From assembly GCA_034440575.1 (NCBI GenBank), contig JAOTOL010001072.1, positions 67,001 through 131,000 on the forward strand: DNA of 64,000 bases, written 5' to 3'. This document shows, piece by piece, positions 37,110 to 48,373 of the stretch. Under the pieces are notes generated by a model that was given only the letters and a program-made list of their open reading frames with translations, was not told where the DNA came from and searched no databases. The position numbers and the translations under genes were made by a program. Every line of letters begins with the position of its first letter. Position 1 is the first letter of the stretch. This stretch comes from Imbricaverruca yamaguchii (taxonomy: Eukaryota > Arthropoda > Thecostraca > Neoverrucidae).

Positions 37110-37653
37110 TAGAACCGGCCTGAACAATATTCCCAGAGTAGGATGTGAGAGTGAATGTCCATTATTTGTGATGATTGGGTGTTTTTGCAGTGTAAATGGC
37201 GTAGTGCTTCGCTATGATGATCTTGAGTTCGGGGCAGTAAAATGCTGTATGTTTGAATGTTAATTGTTTTGTATAATGCATGAATTGCGCATAGATCTGG
37301 TGTGTGGGTGGATGCAACGTCGAACAGACGGCCACACAATAAAACTCTTGACGGCGAGTTATCGGAGTAAAGCGCCGCTGCCGCTCCTCTCTGCCACGAT
37401 GTGCGCTGCATGAGCCATCGGTGTATATAATGTAGTACTTTGGGTGTTGCTCTATGCATTTTAAGGTTAGAGATTGAATTTTCCTTTTGGTGTTAGTGTG
37501 CTTGGGTGGTGAAAGTGCGCTGTTGGAAAGCGACTGTGGTGCGGGTAGTTGTTTGCACCATGGTTTAAGCTGTGCTGCAAACAGGAGTCGAGAAAACGTA
37601 CCCACTTTCTCCAACCAAGGCAATAGTGAGAGTTTTAAACGAGAAGACATCAA
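37110..37653 (-). pseudogene. RNase H domain relic of another LINE
   Basis: The minus-strand frame starting at 37653 reads an LPWLEKVG-type linker and then YYIIYTDGS. YTDGS (37411-37425) is the hallmark first-Asp motif of RNase H domains. After one frameshift just beyond it, the second frame gives AAAALYSDNSPSRVLLCG, STHTPDLCAIHALYKTI and LHCKNTQSSQIMDIHSHILL. This is the order expected of the RNase H at the C-terminus of some LINE ORF2 proteins (I-, LOA-, R1- or jockey-group relatives). The usual catalytic Glu position appears as D in T-P-D-L-C-A-I, and the third acidic motif lies in another broken stretch. None of LINEs A, B or C shows such a domain here. Confidence 0.65.
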
Positions 37654-37722
37654 GTTAGGTTAGGCTAGGATAAGCTAAGATAGGATACCTCAGGTTTAAT
37701 TAGGCTAGGTAAGGTTAGACAG
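37654..37722. repeat. Degenerate TTAGG-like stretch
   Basis: About 70 bp with repeated TAGGTTAGG, TAGGCTAGG and TAGGTAAGG words directly abut the 5'-side end of the RNase H relic. TTAGG is the arthropod-type telomere unit, but this tract is too short and diverged to be a telomere. Confidence 0.5.
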
Positions 37723-40338
37723 TCACCCACCAACTGAAAAGTGACAATTATGTGTCGAAATAAATAGTCCCATCATTTTAGTTCATTCGTAAATGAGTTG
37801 TAACCGTATATTCCAGCATTTATTGTCTTCAGAAGCTTAACTGTTTTACTCTGAGAAAGGTAAAAATGCGCATTTGCTGGGCAAAGAAATATGTTTATTC
37901 TTAAGCATATATTCAAAATTAAATCCTTGAATTTGAGATGAGATCGAATGGTCATATAGTCATTACGTTTAGGAACATCCGTCTAAAATGTTGTCCTAGA
38001 TGCTGTATTGCGCTGAAAATATAGTTTGTAATGAAACAAAATTAGTAATCATAGCATTTTCGAACCAAACATTATCCCATATTGTCAAAAATACATTTCA
38101 CAAATCACCATTATATCACATATTATCACACATATCAAAAATGAAAATGTCACAAATTTCATTCGTATTCACAACGGAATAAATGCTTACGTAGCCTTAA
38201 TGATTTCCTAAATGTGTTCTGTAATATTTTCACATGAAGTGTGATAGCGAGATGGAAATACAAAATACACATTTAATTACCTACACGAAATCCGGTTCAT
38301 AGGTTTGGTACGTCGTGCAACTTGTGTACCATACAAATACAGATATTTGATATGGCTGATGTGATTCCTCCAGGAACATGATACCATGCATTGCAAACTG
38401 ACTTCGATGCTGATATTGCTGGGATTTTGGCCTAACTTCGGCAGGTGCTATCCAGGTCCCAGATGGTACCTAGGTACCTGGATAGTGCCAAGTGTAGAAC
38501 CTATAGTTGATATTCGGAACTGTCTAACTGAGTCAAAAGCAATTTGTTACACCCGAAACCCTTGTTACACTGCAGTGGGTGCACCGAGGGGGCCATACCT
38601 TTCTCCCCGCCCACATTGCCCTGGTATTGTACTGGACAAAGTAAAAATAATGCAAATCATGGAACCTGAAACTCTTGTGGCTAGAATCTTGGAAGTATTT
38701 TTATATTATATAGGGAGATGGCAGCCACTACTTGGCCAGACCCTGAATATGCCCATGCCTGGTTCTCACTTATAATCCAGGAGTGTTATCTTCCTCCAGT
38801 AACAAAGACATTGTTTTTCAGTGTATCCGGCTGAAACCGGATGAAACCTATTCATATGGCTCTTGAGGTTCTTCCCTAGGCCATTGAATCCGCAGCATTC
38901 GCAAATACACCCGAGGTTTACACTAGAGGTATACCGTGTCAATGGCCTCCCAAGACACGTCCGGCACCGAAATAGATATAAAATTTTGTTGACGAAAAAA
39001 GGCCCATCTGATAAAAACAGTCACCGAAAGCCGGATGCTTTTTCATGATGGAAGGATGCGCTCCCTTCAGATCGGTTTGCTCCTCTCTCTGACATAAATC
39101 CTGGGTACGATATAACACTGAAACTAAAACACTAATACTGCTGGGTATCTCCACAACATTACTCCTCAAAATTATGCTCTACTTTCGCCAACTCCTGCCC
39201 AATCGTTGGTCCGATTCTGACGTAATATGCCCACCAAGTATTGCATCTGCGTCGGACCTGCCCTACAAGTCCCGGGAGGAAGCGGCGCCGCTGCAACTAC
39301 ATTGGAATCGATTAGTACGGCTTTCCTTGACAACCGGAGGCGAGAGCTACTAATTGGATTCTTGATTAGTTAAGTGCGTAGGGTTCTGGGATCGAGCTCG
39401 GTCTGATCCCAGGTAGAATTGTCAGGTTGAATATGCGTATGGAGCTTTCGCGCTAGTTTGAGACAGCGCACTCACGAGATTCCAAAAGTCTGCTGAGTCT
39501 GTGCTCCCGAGTTAGCAACAACAACAAACAAAAAACGCAAGGAGTATGATATTGAAAATGCAAAAAAGCTGCCGTCTTTTCATCTGTTTGTTTCACAATT
39601 GATAACCATGTAGTATTCATGTACACGAGTTAAGTAATAGCGTGACATCTTACTTTTCTCGGCATCTCAGTTCACTTGGGAGACATTATCCACCGGGACA
39701 AAGTGCGTCAGAGGTATGTGTATTCTGAAACTGACAAATTTTGGGATCCAGAAAACTGCATCAAACGCAGAGGCACAGCATCCTTTTTGGCATATATGTG
39801 CAATGATGGAGCAATGGCTCACCAATGCAAATGTTGACGCAGTGTTGGAAACCAATGGAACCAGGGATCAAACATTGTAAACTCCACTGTTTCAAATATA
39901 AAATGATTATGACTCTGTCCAATCAGTTCGCCATCGGCGCGGACCAGCGTGTGGCACTGTGGCAATTATGGACTCCCAAAGCAACAATCACGCTACTGTT
40001 CAACATGCAAAGCATACACCAGTTCTCAACAAGCATGAAATTGAGCCGATGCCAGGTTAAAGCTTGCTCTACATGTGCTCCGACAGCGGCAAGCACTCTG
40101 CATTCAAAATGCCACGAAGAGAGCGAGTTATTTAAGCAGATCCCCATCCCTCAATGGAGGCTAATTCCCCCCACAACAACGACGCCTATGTCGTGGCAAT
40201 CAAATCCCGTATACGAAACAGAACATTCAAATCCCTTAAACCACACAGTTTCATGCATACGTTTGCATCCGTTCTCCTCTTCGACATGCCGCTCAGCATG
40301 TATCGCAGCCGATGTCGTGTTGACAGAGAGTAGGAGCT
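37723..40338. other. Unassigned region with small palindromes
   Basis: No supported gene is seen. Plus frame 38386-38775 (129 codons) begins with a hydrophobic stretch but is unrecognised. At 38448-38485 a 14-bp palindrome GGTACCTAGGTACC (38465-38478) lies within 10-bp arms CTATCCAGGT/ACCTGGATAG. At 39380-39540 a stretch ending in a CAA/A-rich tail has a weak B-box-like GGATCGAGCTC and might be an old SINE. Confidence 0.4.
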
Positions 40339-40670
40339 GCTGTACCCTCAACAGTCACGCTCAGCTGGCCAGTCGTATGGTTAGGCAGCCTTGTTGCGCG
40401 ACTCAACAGTCCCACTCAGCCGGCCAGTTTGGCGCAACGGGCCTGTTGCGCGACTCAACAGTCCTGCTCAGCGTCTCTGTTGCGCGACTCAACAGTTCCA
40501 CTCAGCCGGCCAGTTTGGCGCAGCGGCCCTGTTGCGCGACTCAACAGTCCCGCGCAGCGGCCCTGTTGCGCGACTCAACAGTCCCACTCAGCCGGCCAGT
40601 TTGGCGCAGCGGCCCTGTTGCGCGACTCAACAGTCCCGCGCAGCGGCCCTGTTGCGCGACGCAACAGCGG
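40339..40670. repeat. 34- and about 50-bp composite minisatellite, GTTGCGCGACTCAAC core
   Basis: About seven units share CTGTTGCGCGACTCAACAG, in which CTGTTG and CAACAG can pair around a 7-nt loop. Short units end CCCGCGCAGCGGC; long units add CACTCAGCCGGCCAGTTTGG. The first unit (40339-40390) is diverged. Confidence 0.9.
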
Positions 40671-40844
40671 TGCAGTGCAGCGGTTTTAAACAAGCCGTCT
40701 GGCCGCCCGCAGGGTAATTCCTGTTTATTGATTCAGGTGGTCGTCCAGGACCCCAGCAGCGCGAAAAGAATCCATCGACAGCTTTCCACCCGGCCGTCGG
40801 CGGACCGCCGTCGCGCGCCGGGCAGCCCCACGTCCGCCACGCCT

Positions 40845-42357
40845 CCAGACCCGGCCAGACATACCAGACCCGGCCAGACAGGCCAGACAGACCAGACAGA
40901 CCATCGACCAGACAGACCATCGACCAGACAGACCATCGACCAGACAGACCAGACAGACCAGACAGACCAGACATACCAGACAGACCAGACAGACCATCGA
41001 CCAGACAGACCATCGACCAGACAGACCATCGACCAGACAGACCATCGACCAGACAGACCAGACAGACCAGACAGACAAGACACACAAGACAGACCAGACA
41101 GCCAGACATACCAGACCCGGCCAGACAGGCCAGACAGACCAGACAGACCATCGACCAGACAGACCATCGACCAGACAGACCAGACAGACCAGACAGACCA
41201 GACAGACCAGACAGACCAGACAGACCAGACAGACCAGACAGACCAGACAGACCAGACAGACCAGACAGACCATCGACCAGACAGACCATCGACCAGACAG
41301 ACCAGACAGACCAGACAGACAAGACACACAAGACAGACAAGACACACAAGACAGACCAGACAGCCAGATATACCAGACATACCAGACATACCAGACAGAC
41401 CAGACAGACTAGACAGACCAGACAGACCAGACAGACCAGACAGACCAGACAGACCAGACAGACCAGACAGACCAGACAGACCAGACAGACCAGACAGACC
41501 AGACAGACCAGACAGACAAGACACACAAGACAGACCAGACAGCCAGATATACCAGACATACCAGACAGACCAGACAGACCAGACAGACCAGACAGACCAG
41601 ACAGACCAGACAGACCAGACAGACCAGACAGACCAGACAGACCAGACAGACCAGACAGACCAGACAGGCCAGACATACCAGACTCGGCCAGACAGCCAGA
41701 TATACCAGACATTACCAGACAGACCAGACAGGCCAGACAGACCAGACAGACCAGACAGACCAGACAGACCAGACAGACCAGACAGACCAGACAGACCAGA
41801 CAGACCAGACAGACCAGACAGACCAGACAGACCAGACAGACCAGACAGACCAGACATACCAGACAGACCAGACAGACCAGACAGACCAGACAGACCAGAC
41901 AGACCAGACAGACCAGACAGACCAGACAGACCATCGACCAGACAGACCATCGACCAGACAGACCATCGACCAGACAGACCATCGACCAGACAGACCAGAC
42001 AGACCAGACAGACCAGACAGACCAGACAGACAAGACACACAAGACAGACCAGACAGCCAGATATACCAGACATACCAGACATACCAGACATACCAGACAG
42101 ACCAGACAGACCAGGCATACCAGACAGACCAGACAGACCAGACAGACCAGACAGACCAGACAGACCAGACAGACCAGACAGACCAGACAGACCAGACAGA
42201 CCAGACAGACCAGACAGACCAGACAGACCAGACAGACCAGACAGACAAGACAGACCGGATAGCCAGATATACCAGACATACCAGACATACCAGACAGACC
42301 AGACAGCCCAGACAGCCCAGACAGACCAGACAGACCAGAGAGACCAGACAGATCAGA
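40845..42357. repeat. 9-bp minisatellite (ACCAGACAG)n, 1.5 kb
   Basis: A nearly pure 9-bp unit is interspersed with CATCG insertions (ACCATCGACCAGACAG), ACATACCAG and ACACACAAG variants that recur in blocks. That pattern suggests larger duplicated segments (about 40900-41110, 41110-41390, 41930-42080). Because 9 is a multiple of 3, the frames read as endless D-Q-T, R-P-D or L-S-G tripeptides. Confidence 0.97.
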
Positions 42358-42526
42358 CGGACAGCCGGGACAGCCGGGACAGCCGGGACAGTCGTGACAG
42401 ACGGGACAGTCGGCACAGCCGGGACAGCCGGGACAGCCGGGACAGCCGGCACAGTTGGGACAGCCGGCACAGCCGGGACAGCCGGGACAGCCGGGATAGT
42501 CGGGGCAGACGGACATTCGGGACAGA
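42358..42526. repeat. Related 9-bp array GGGACAGCC
   Basis: The previous array changes abruptly here to a GC-rich 9-mer (GGGACAGCC, with GGCACAG and GGGATAG variants), about 18 copies. It keeps the GACAG part of the ACCAGACAG unit, so it probably grew from its edge. Confidence 0.9.
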
Positions 42527-42959
42527 CGCCCCCGCCTCGCCCGCTGCTGCACGCCGTCTCGCACCTGCCGTAAAATGCAAACCTGCACGGAGCCTGAGAG
42601 GTACATACAACTTCGGAGTTTTCTGGGATCTGCTCTGCGCAGCTCAATTTCCTCGATTGATCCCGGGTGTATTGCAATAGCTGGTAAGCTAGGATAATAA
42701 GTATTAATTGCTAATTGCTAGTTGGGCATAACTACCGGTATTTCGTACCAAAGCATGTCAACCGGTTAAATGTAAATTCACTATCAACCTGTTGGAATTT
42801 AAGTACAGAATCAGCATCTGAGAATATTAAATCATCCGATTCGAGCTGTGCAACAATCAGCTTGATCAGACTAACGGTCACGGAATAATAGTTTCCGGCA
42901 GTTTGTGAAACTACGGCACATGCCCATGTTTAGAGGCTGATATCTCCAAGGGCATTGCC
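42527..42959. other. Spacer, nothing recognised
   Basis: A short CpG-rich remnant continues to about 42600, followed by AT-rich sequence with no supported feature. Confidence 0.4.
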
Positions 42960-43920
42960 TTATTTGCATCAAAATGTACATTCCGGTGTTCAGATTGAAC
43001 TAAAAAATACACTGATTCCAATGCAAAGGTACCTACGAACGCATGTGGGCATTGCGGATGTATGCATAGCGAATGCACGAATGACAAAGGTGCGTCAGCT
43101 GAGATGTACTTCTGGCCGTGTATGCAAACGTACATGTGTATAACGGTACGTGATGCAAATGTCGGTGTACAAATGTACGCGTTCATAGCGGTACGTGAGT
43201 GCAAAGCTACGTAGCGCATAATTATGTAAGCGCTAAGAGGTAAGTAAGCGTAAATATGCCTAGACGCACGTGTACGTTAGCTCAAAAGTAAGTAATCGCA
43301 AATGCACGAAAGCGCAATCGCACATAGACCCACGTGTACGTCGACGCAAACACACGTAAGCATAATCACACAAGCACAAAGCACGTCACAAAAGCACACG
43401 TGTAGGTATGTAAAAATGTTTATATACAAGCAGTGCAATTGTACCCATGCGTCAAGGTATGTGTGCGCGTCAATACGTCAACTCAAACGTAGGTGAACGC
43501 AAAAGCAGGTGAGCGCAAATATACAAACGTAAGCCACCTATTCGTTAGCGATAATGTAACGTAAGCTTCCGCAGACGTACGTAAGCACCAAAGGACATCG
43601 GCGCGAAAATACCTGAACATAAATGTACATGAGCCCAAATGCACATAATGTACACATGTACTTATGTGCAAGCATACGTCAGTAGGATTATACATGATGC
43701 GTCAACGTTCGTAAGCGGAAGGGCACGCAACGACAAAAAACATAAGCGCAAAAGTACATATGCGCAAATGTACATAAACGAGAGAAAAATGCGCCATCAA
43801 TATGTACGCATAACGCATATATACCTCAGAGAAAATATACCTATTACAGATGTATCCACTGGCAAATATGCGAAAACAAATGTACGTAAATGCGGTCGTA
43901 GGTATTACGTATGTAGGTAA
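42960..43920. repeat. Degenerate array rich in GCGCAAATGTACGTAA-like words
   Basis: Over nearly 1 kb, words such as CGCAAATGTACA, GCGCAAAAGTACATA, ACGTAAGC and CACGTGTACGT recur at irregular short spacing (roughly 16-18 bp or multiples). It looks like an old minisatellite that has lost regularity. Open frames in it are not conserved genes. Confidence 0.6.
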
Positions 43921-44782
43921 GCTGGTACCGGCATAAAAATTAGCGATTTCTAGACAGCCAATGTCTTTGAGTGTCTGAGTGCTTGTTTGCAAGTGTCTCA
44001 GGTAGCTGCATTCGTACGTCACAAAGTACCTAAAATAGCAGCACTATACCTGAAAGTAAAATCCATAGAAATAAAATACCAGCGCGTTCGCTCCTGGCAA
44101 TTTGATTGCAACTGTGACGGCACCATGCAAGGCTCAAGGGTTGCAAATTAATGATGACTTTTTCGGGGTGTGGTAGGGTTCGTCAAGTTAAATTCAGGAA
44201 GAGGAAATGCAGTATATAGAACGGAATCAATAACAGCATATTAATACAAAGATACTAACTTAGCATACTTTCTACCTATATATGATGGCCTAAAACTATA
44301 CCTACATAAGTTGTTGTGCAGAAACCATATTTATCGGTATTGGACTAAATATAACCCACACCATATGGATGCCATATCATGGAAACTTTCATCTCCAGAT
44401 ATTAAAACTAAATGCCCAAAATAATCACAGCAATTCATCCGTACCAATATGAACAGGAAAATGGCATGATCTTCGCTTGTGCTTTGTGTCTGGCATGGCA
44501 CAGTAGCAGTTCTAAAGATATTGCGTCGTGGACATTCTGGAGATATATTTCATTGCTATTCCTTTTACTTTCAGCTACTGGGGTGATTTAAATTTCTTGT
44601 GCTGTACACCAGAGCTGTTTTTCAATTCAGCAATAGAGGAAGTATTCAGTGCATCTTCTTGAAAATAACAGAACGACAAACAAAGTTCAGTATCAATATG
44701 ACGATTGGCGAGATTGAACTTTACCCGCGGTGGGTATTGGCGTCCATCTACAAGTCGTTGAGATTGATTATTCAACCGATGT
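43921..44782. other. AT-rich region, nothing recognised
   Basis: No coding region, RNA gene or repeat array is supported here. Confidence 0.4.
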
Positions 44783-44851
44783 CTCAAGGCTATAAATACA
44801 TGTGAATTTCGTTATCCATAATCAATGTACCTGTATTCCTGAACACCGATA

Positions 44852-44912
<61 letters not shown>

Positions 44913-44982
44913 ATCGGTGCTCATGGATATAGGTACATTGATTATGGATACCGAAATTCACATGTATTCATAGCCGTGAGAG
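44783..44982. repeat. 200-bp inverted repeat around a (TA)n core
   Basis: Arms at 44783-44853 and 44911-44982 (about 71 bp each, close to 90 percent complementary) flank a (TA)n tract of about 56 bp (44855-44910). Matching arm words include ATACATGTGAATTTCG and ATCCATAATCAATGTACCT. It could be a foldback or MITE-type element, or a palindrome formed by inverted duplication. Such TA-centred palindromes readily extrude cruciforms. Confidence 0.92.
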
Positions 44983-45404
44983 ATATATTATATACATATA
45001 TGTATATATATATCAATAACAGATCAGCTGAATATTGATATCTTATCTTATTTTCTCTAATGATATGAACCAGATATCACCGATTCAAATGTATACACCT
45101 ACTGCAGTTGCTGTTGCATAAAAGCACGCAAGCTGATCGCTGAGCGCTAACGATGCTGGCGAACGATTGAAGTGCTAACAAAGTGAACTGGGGTAACCCG
45201 ATGAAAGTTTTGCTGCCATCCGCAGTAACTGCAGTAAAGTAATTACGTGGCAACGAACCAAGTTGTCAAACAATGAGTATACCGCTCGCCAGAGCGCGAC
45301 TTACTCTGAAATTCGACTATGCAGCTTAGCCAGTCAATTTGAACGGAAGTTAAAGGTGGAATTGATACGCAGAACAAACAGGGAATTTGGGAGCATAAGT
45401 TGAA
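44983..45404. other. Spacer, nothing recognised
   Basis: A further TA/CA-rich patch lies at 44985-45015. The remainder has no supported feature. Confidence 0.4.
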
Positions 45405-45665
45405 TACTCGCCTATGCACCTACCTAGCTTTACCATCATTATTAGTTAGTGTTAAGCTACATGTCCACCTGTTCTATCTACATACCTTGACCATCACTAT
45501 TAGTTGGTGTTAAGTTACCTAAGCACCTTTGCTATCTACATACATTTACCATCACCATAAGTTAGTGTTAAGTTGCATACTCACCTATGCTACCTGCATA
45601 CCTTTACCATAACCATTAGAAGGTGCTAAGTTGCATGCGCACCTAAGGTACCTACATACCTTTCC
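45405..45665. repeat. 58-bp diverged tandem repeat, about 4.5 copies
   Basis: Units share ACCATCA-TATTAGTTAGTG, TTAAGTTGCAT and CACCTATGCTACCTACATACC blocks with 10-20 percent differences and small indels. Confidence 0.85.
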
Positions 45666-46472
45666 TGTATGAGATGTTCTATTCCATGGGTAGGTGTCTA
45701 GATAGTTATTGCATGGCCAATGCATTGAGTAACACTAAACGAAAATTAAAAAGAGCAAATGCTAGACTGATGAACACTATCTATATTTGTAAGAATATGG
45801 TTGTAAATCTGGCATGGCAATGTAAAATTCCGCCTACAGCCCAGGTAGGTTGACAGCTGCACAGTCTACCCACTAGGTAGGGATAGGCATCATTCATCAT
45901 CAGCCACATTTGTTTGCATTTGATCTGTATCCACATTTCATAGCGCAATTCCTTTCATTTCATTCCTTCACATTTCATGGCGTAGGTATGATAATTATCG
46001 TACTTCATTATTTGCTTGTAATCTTGTGTCTTGCTTCTATGTTCATTATCCATGAACTAGAATATGTTATAGCACTGTGCATGTGGACTGGAGTGTTTTT
46101 GTTTGTGCACCTGCATACACGGATGTGTTAATTAAAATGTTGATCCATAGTTTATACAAAATGTGAATTGAATTGTTTACCTTACCTTGTTAGCAAGAAA
46201 ATGGCATATTCTTGATCGTCATGCTCGCATTTATTGTTTCAATCAATCCGATCCGAAGGATCTAAATTGGAATGGATTTGTAAATTGCAATCCCCTGTGC
46301 TCTATTGTGGGACAACTAGTGTGTGTCATGCTGTGATACAGATGCTATCCAAGTTGAAATTTTTACTTTCAGTCAGTGTCAATCTGGTGAATGTACACGA
46401 ACTGACAATGCTGCCGCACACATGTTATCCGATGCGCGCCGTTTTCCTATTCCGCCGGGCAATGTGTCCTGG
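45666..46472. other. Spacer, nothing recognised
   Basis: The plus frame 46234-46920 starts here with about 80 non-repetitive codons before entering the 15-bp array. I see no known domain, and I regard it as chance. Confidence 0.4.
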
Positions 46473-46988
46473 CAGTCAGTCGCCTGACAGTCAGTCGCCT
46501 GACAGTCAGTCGCCTGACAGTCAGTCGCCTGACAGTCAGTCGCCTGACAGTCAGTCGCCTGACAGTCAGTCGCCTGACAGTCAGTCGCCTGACAGTCAGT
46601 CGCCTGACAGTCAGTCGCCTGATAGTCAGTCGCCTGACAGTCAGTCGCCTGACAGTCAGTCGCCTGACAGTCAGTCGCCTGACAGTCAGTCGCCTGACAG
46701 TCAGTCACCTGACAATCAGTCGCCTGACAGTCAGTCGCCTGACAGTCAGTCACCTGACAGTCAGTCACCTGACAGACAGTCGCCTGATAGTCAGTCGCCT
46801 GACAATCAGTTGCCTGACAGTCAGTCGCCTGACAGACAGTCGCCTGACAGACAGTCCCCTGACAGACAGTCGCTTGATAGTCGCCTGGCAGTCAGTCGCC
46901 TGATGAGGTCAGTCGCCTGACAGACAGTCGCTTGATAGTCGCCTGGCAGTCAGTCGCCTGATAGTCAGTCGCCTGGCAGCTAGTCGCC
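46473..46988. repeat. 15-bp minisatellite CAGTCAGTCGCCTGA, about 34 copies
   Basis: Very uniform 15-mers occupy the left, with more changes (CAGACAG, CAATCAG, CTGGCAG, TTGATAG) toward the right edge. As 15 is a multiple of 3, it reads as a D-S-Q-S-P pentapeptide on plus and T-D-C-Q-A on minus. Confidence 0.97.
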
Positions 46989-48373
46989 CTTGGGTGGTGA
47001 TGGTTAACATACTTTGTTATCAAATCCAAATATGATAGAGTCAAATCTGACGGTTCACAGACTTCATAGGTTGATGACAGATTGTGCTGAACCATTGCAG
47101 TGTTTTGGAAGCATCAATCCTAAACTGGCAGTTCTCTTCGTTCCAGGAGAACGAAGATACCTTAGTCATCAGGAATGCTGCGACTTAGGCAAACCAAGCT
47201 CGTCAAGCCACGTCACGCTCAATGATAAAAAATCATGCAAGGCAAGGTTTTGGTTTGTTAATTACAATTGTCCAGCAATGGCCATGTCATGCAACCTCAT
47301 GGACGCTATGCATTGCAATTTCCATAAGAAAATAATTTGGAAATCATTGTCTAGGTGGCACTCAGCATCGAGAAACACTTGGCTTCTCCCATCTCTCCCG
47401 CTGCCTGTATGTTATGTACATCTTCCACATGAGGGAGAGTAGGGATAACTCATGCTCGGCAATATGAGACCGGCTTGTATTGTTCGGAGGGGACGCAGAC
47501 CAAGGTGAACTGGCTGGCAGTCATTCTGCTTGACTTTCTATTCAATATTTGGAAATATCTGGAGTATCTGAGGAAAAGTGCGTTTTCAGAGGTATTCAGC
47601 TGATGGCTTTATTCGCCTAAAAATATCAACCACGGGAGCTTTGCATTCAACCAACTTAGGGACGCATATGAAGATATGGGGATTCACCTAAATTGAATAG
47701 GAGAAGGGATGCTCAACAAGGTCCAGATAAATTTTCGTGCATTTTGTTGCATCGCCGCGGTAATGAACAAAACTCAGAACTACAAATTTCACTCCATAAA
47801 CCATGAGCATGAAGTTAATCGAGTGAAGGTGCTTTCGTATCTCTGGGCTACACTTTAGTATCGATAACAAGCCCAAATGCTAATTGTTAATCCTGAGTCT
47901 CACATGCTTACCGCCATACTTGATATTTTCACCGTTTTCCCTAAAATCAGGACCAGCAAATTCATGTTAGCTTAAACATTGCGATGTCCATACAATAGAT
48001 ACAAATGGTTTATAGAGCAGCTTTGGCCAAAAAATAGGTCATATGCCAACCACTCCCTCAATTTCACAAAATTACACCCATACCTGGACATCACTTTCAA
48101 TGAAGAAAAACAATGTTGAGCGCGTCTGTCCCCGAATGTATATTCCTGTAGTTTCTATTGACTGTAACACTCAGTTCAAAATTAACATGATGACATGTAT
48201 CTGCCGTCACCCCAACATGCAACACATGCAAATTTACAGATAGGAATTGTCAGTGTCCAACTATCTGATGCTAATCTCATGTTCTGCTAATACAAATATT
48301 TATTCTGAACATAACTGCATTTGAAAGGATGCATAACAACACGCGTCAATGGGGAAGGCTGTGGTGGCTGCAC
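46989..48373. other. Unassigned region
   Basis: The plus frame 47014-47442 (142 codons) has no recognisable motif. No other feature is supported. Confidence 0.4.

Noticed and set aside
38386..38775. Small secreted protein of 129 residues
   Set aside because: The hydrophobic start is suggestive, but there is no clear cleavage site, no family match I recognise, and no supporting context.
39825..42680. 951-codon plus frame ending in a D-Q-T tripeptide repeat
   Set aside because: The repeat is a 9-bp minisatellite; the leading 280 codons cross another minisatellite and show no domain.
46234..46920. 228-codon frame with D-S-Q-S-P pentapeptide repeats
   Set aside because: It resembles a repeat protein, but the repeat is DNA-level exact with an open opposite strand, and the 80-residue lead has no signal peptide or domain.
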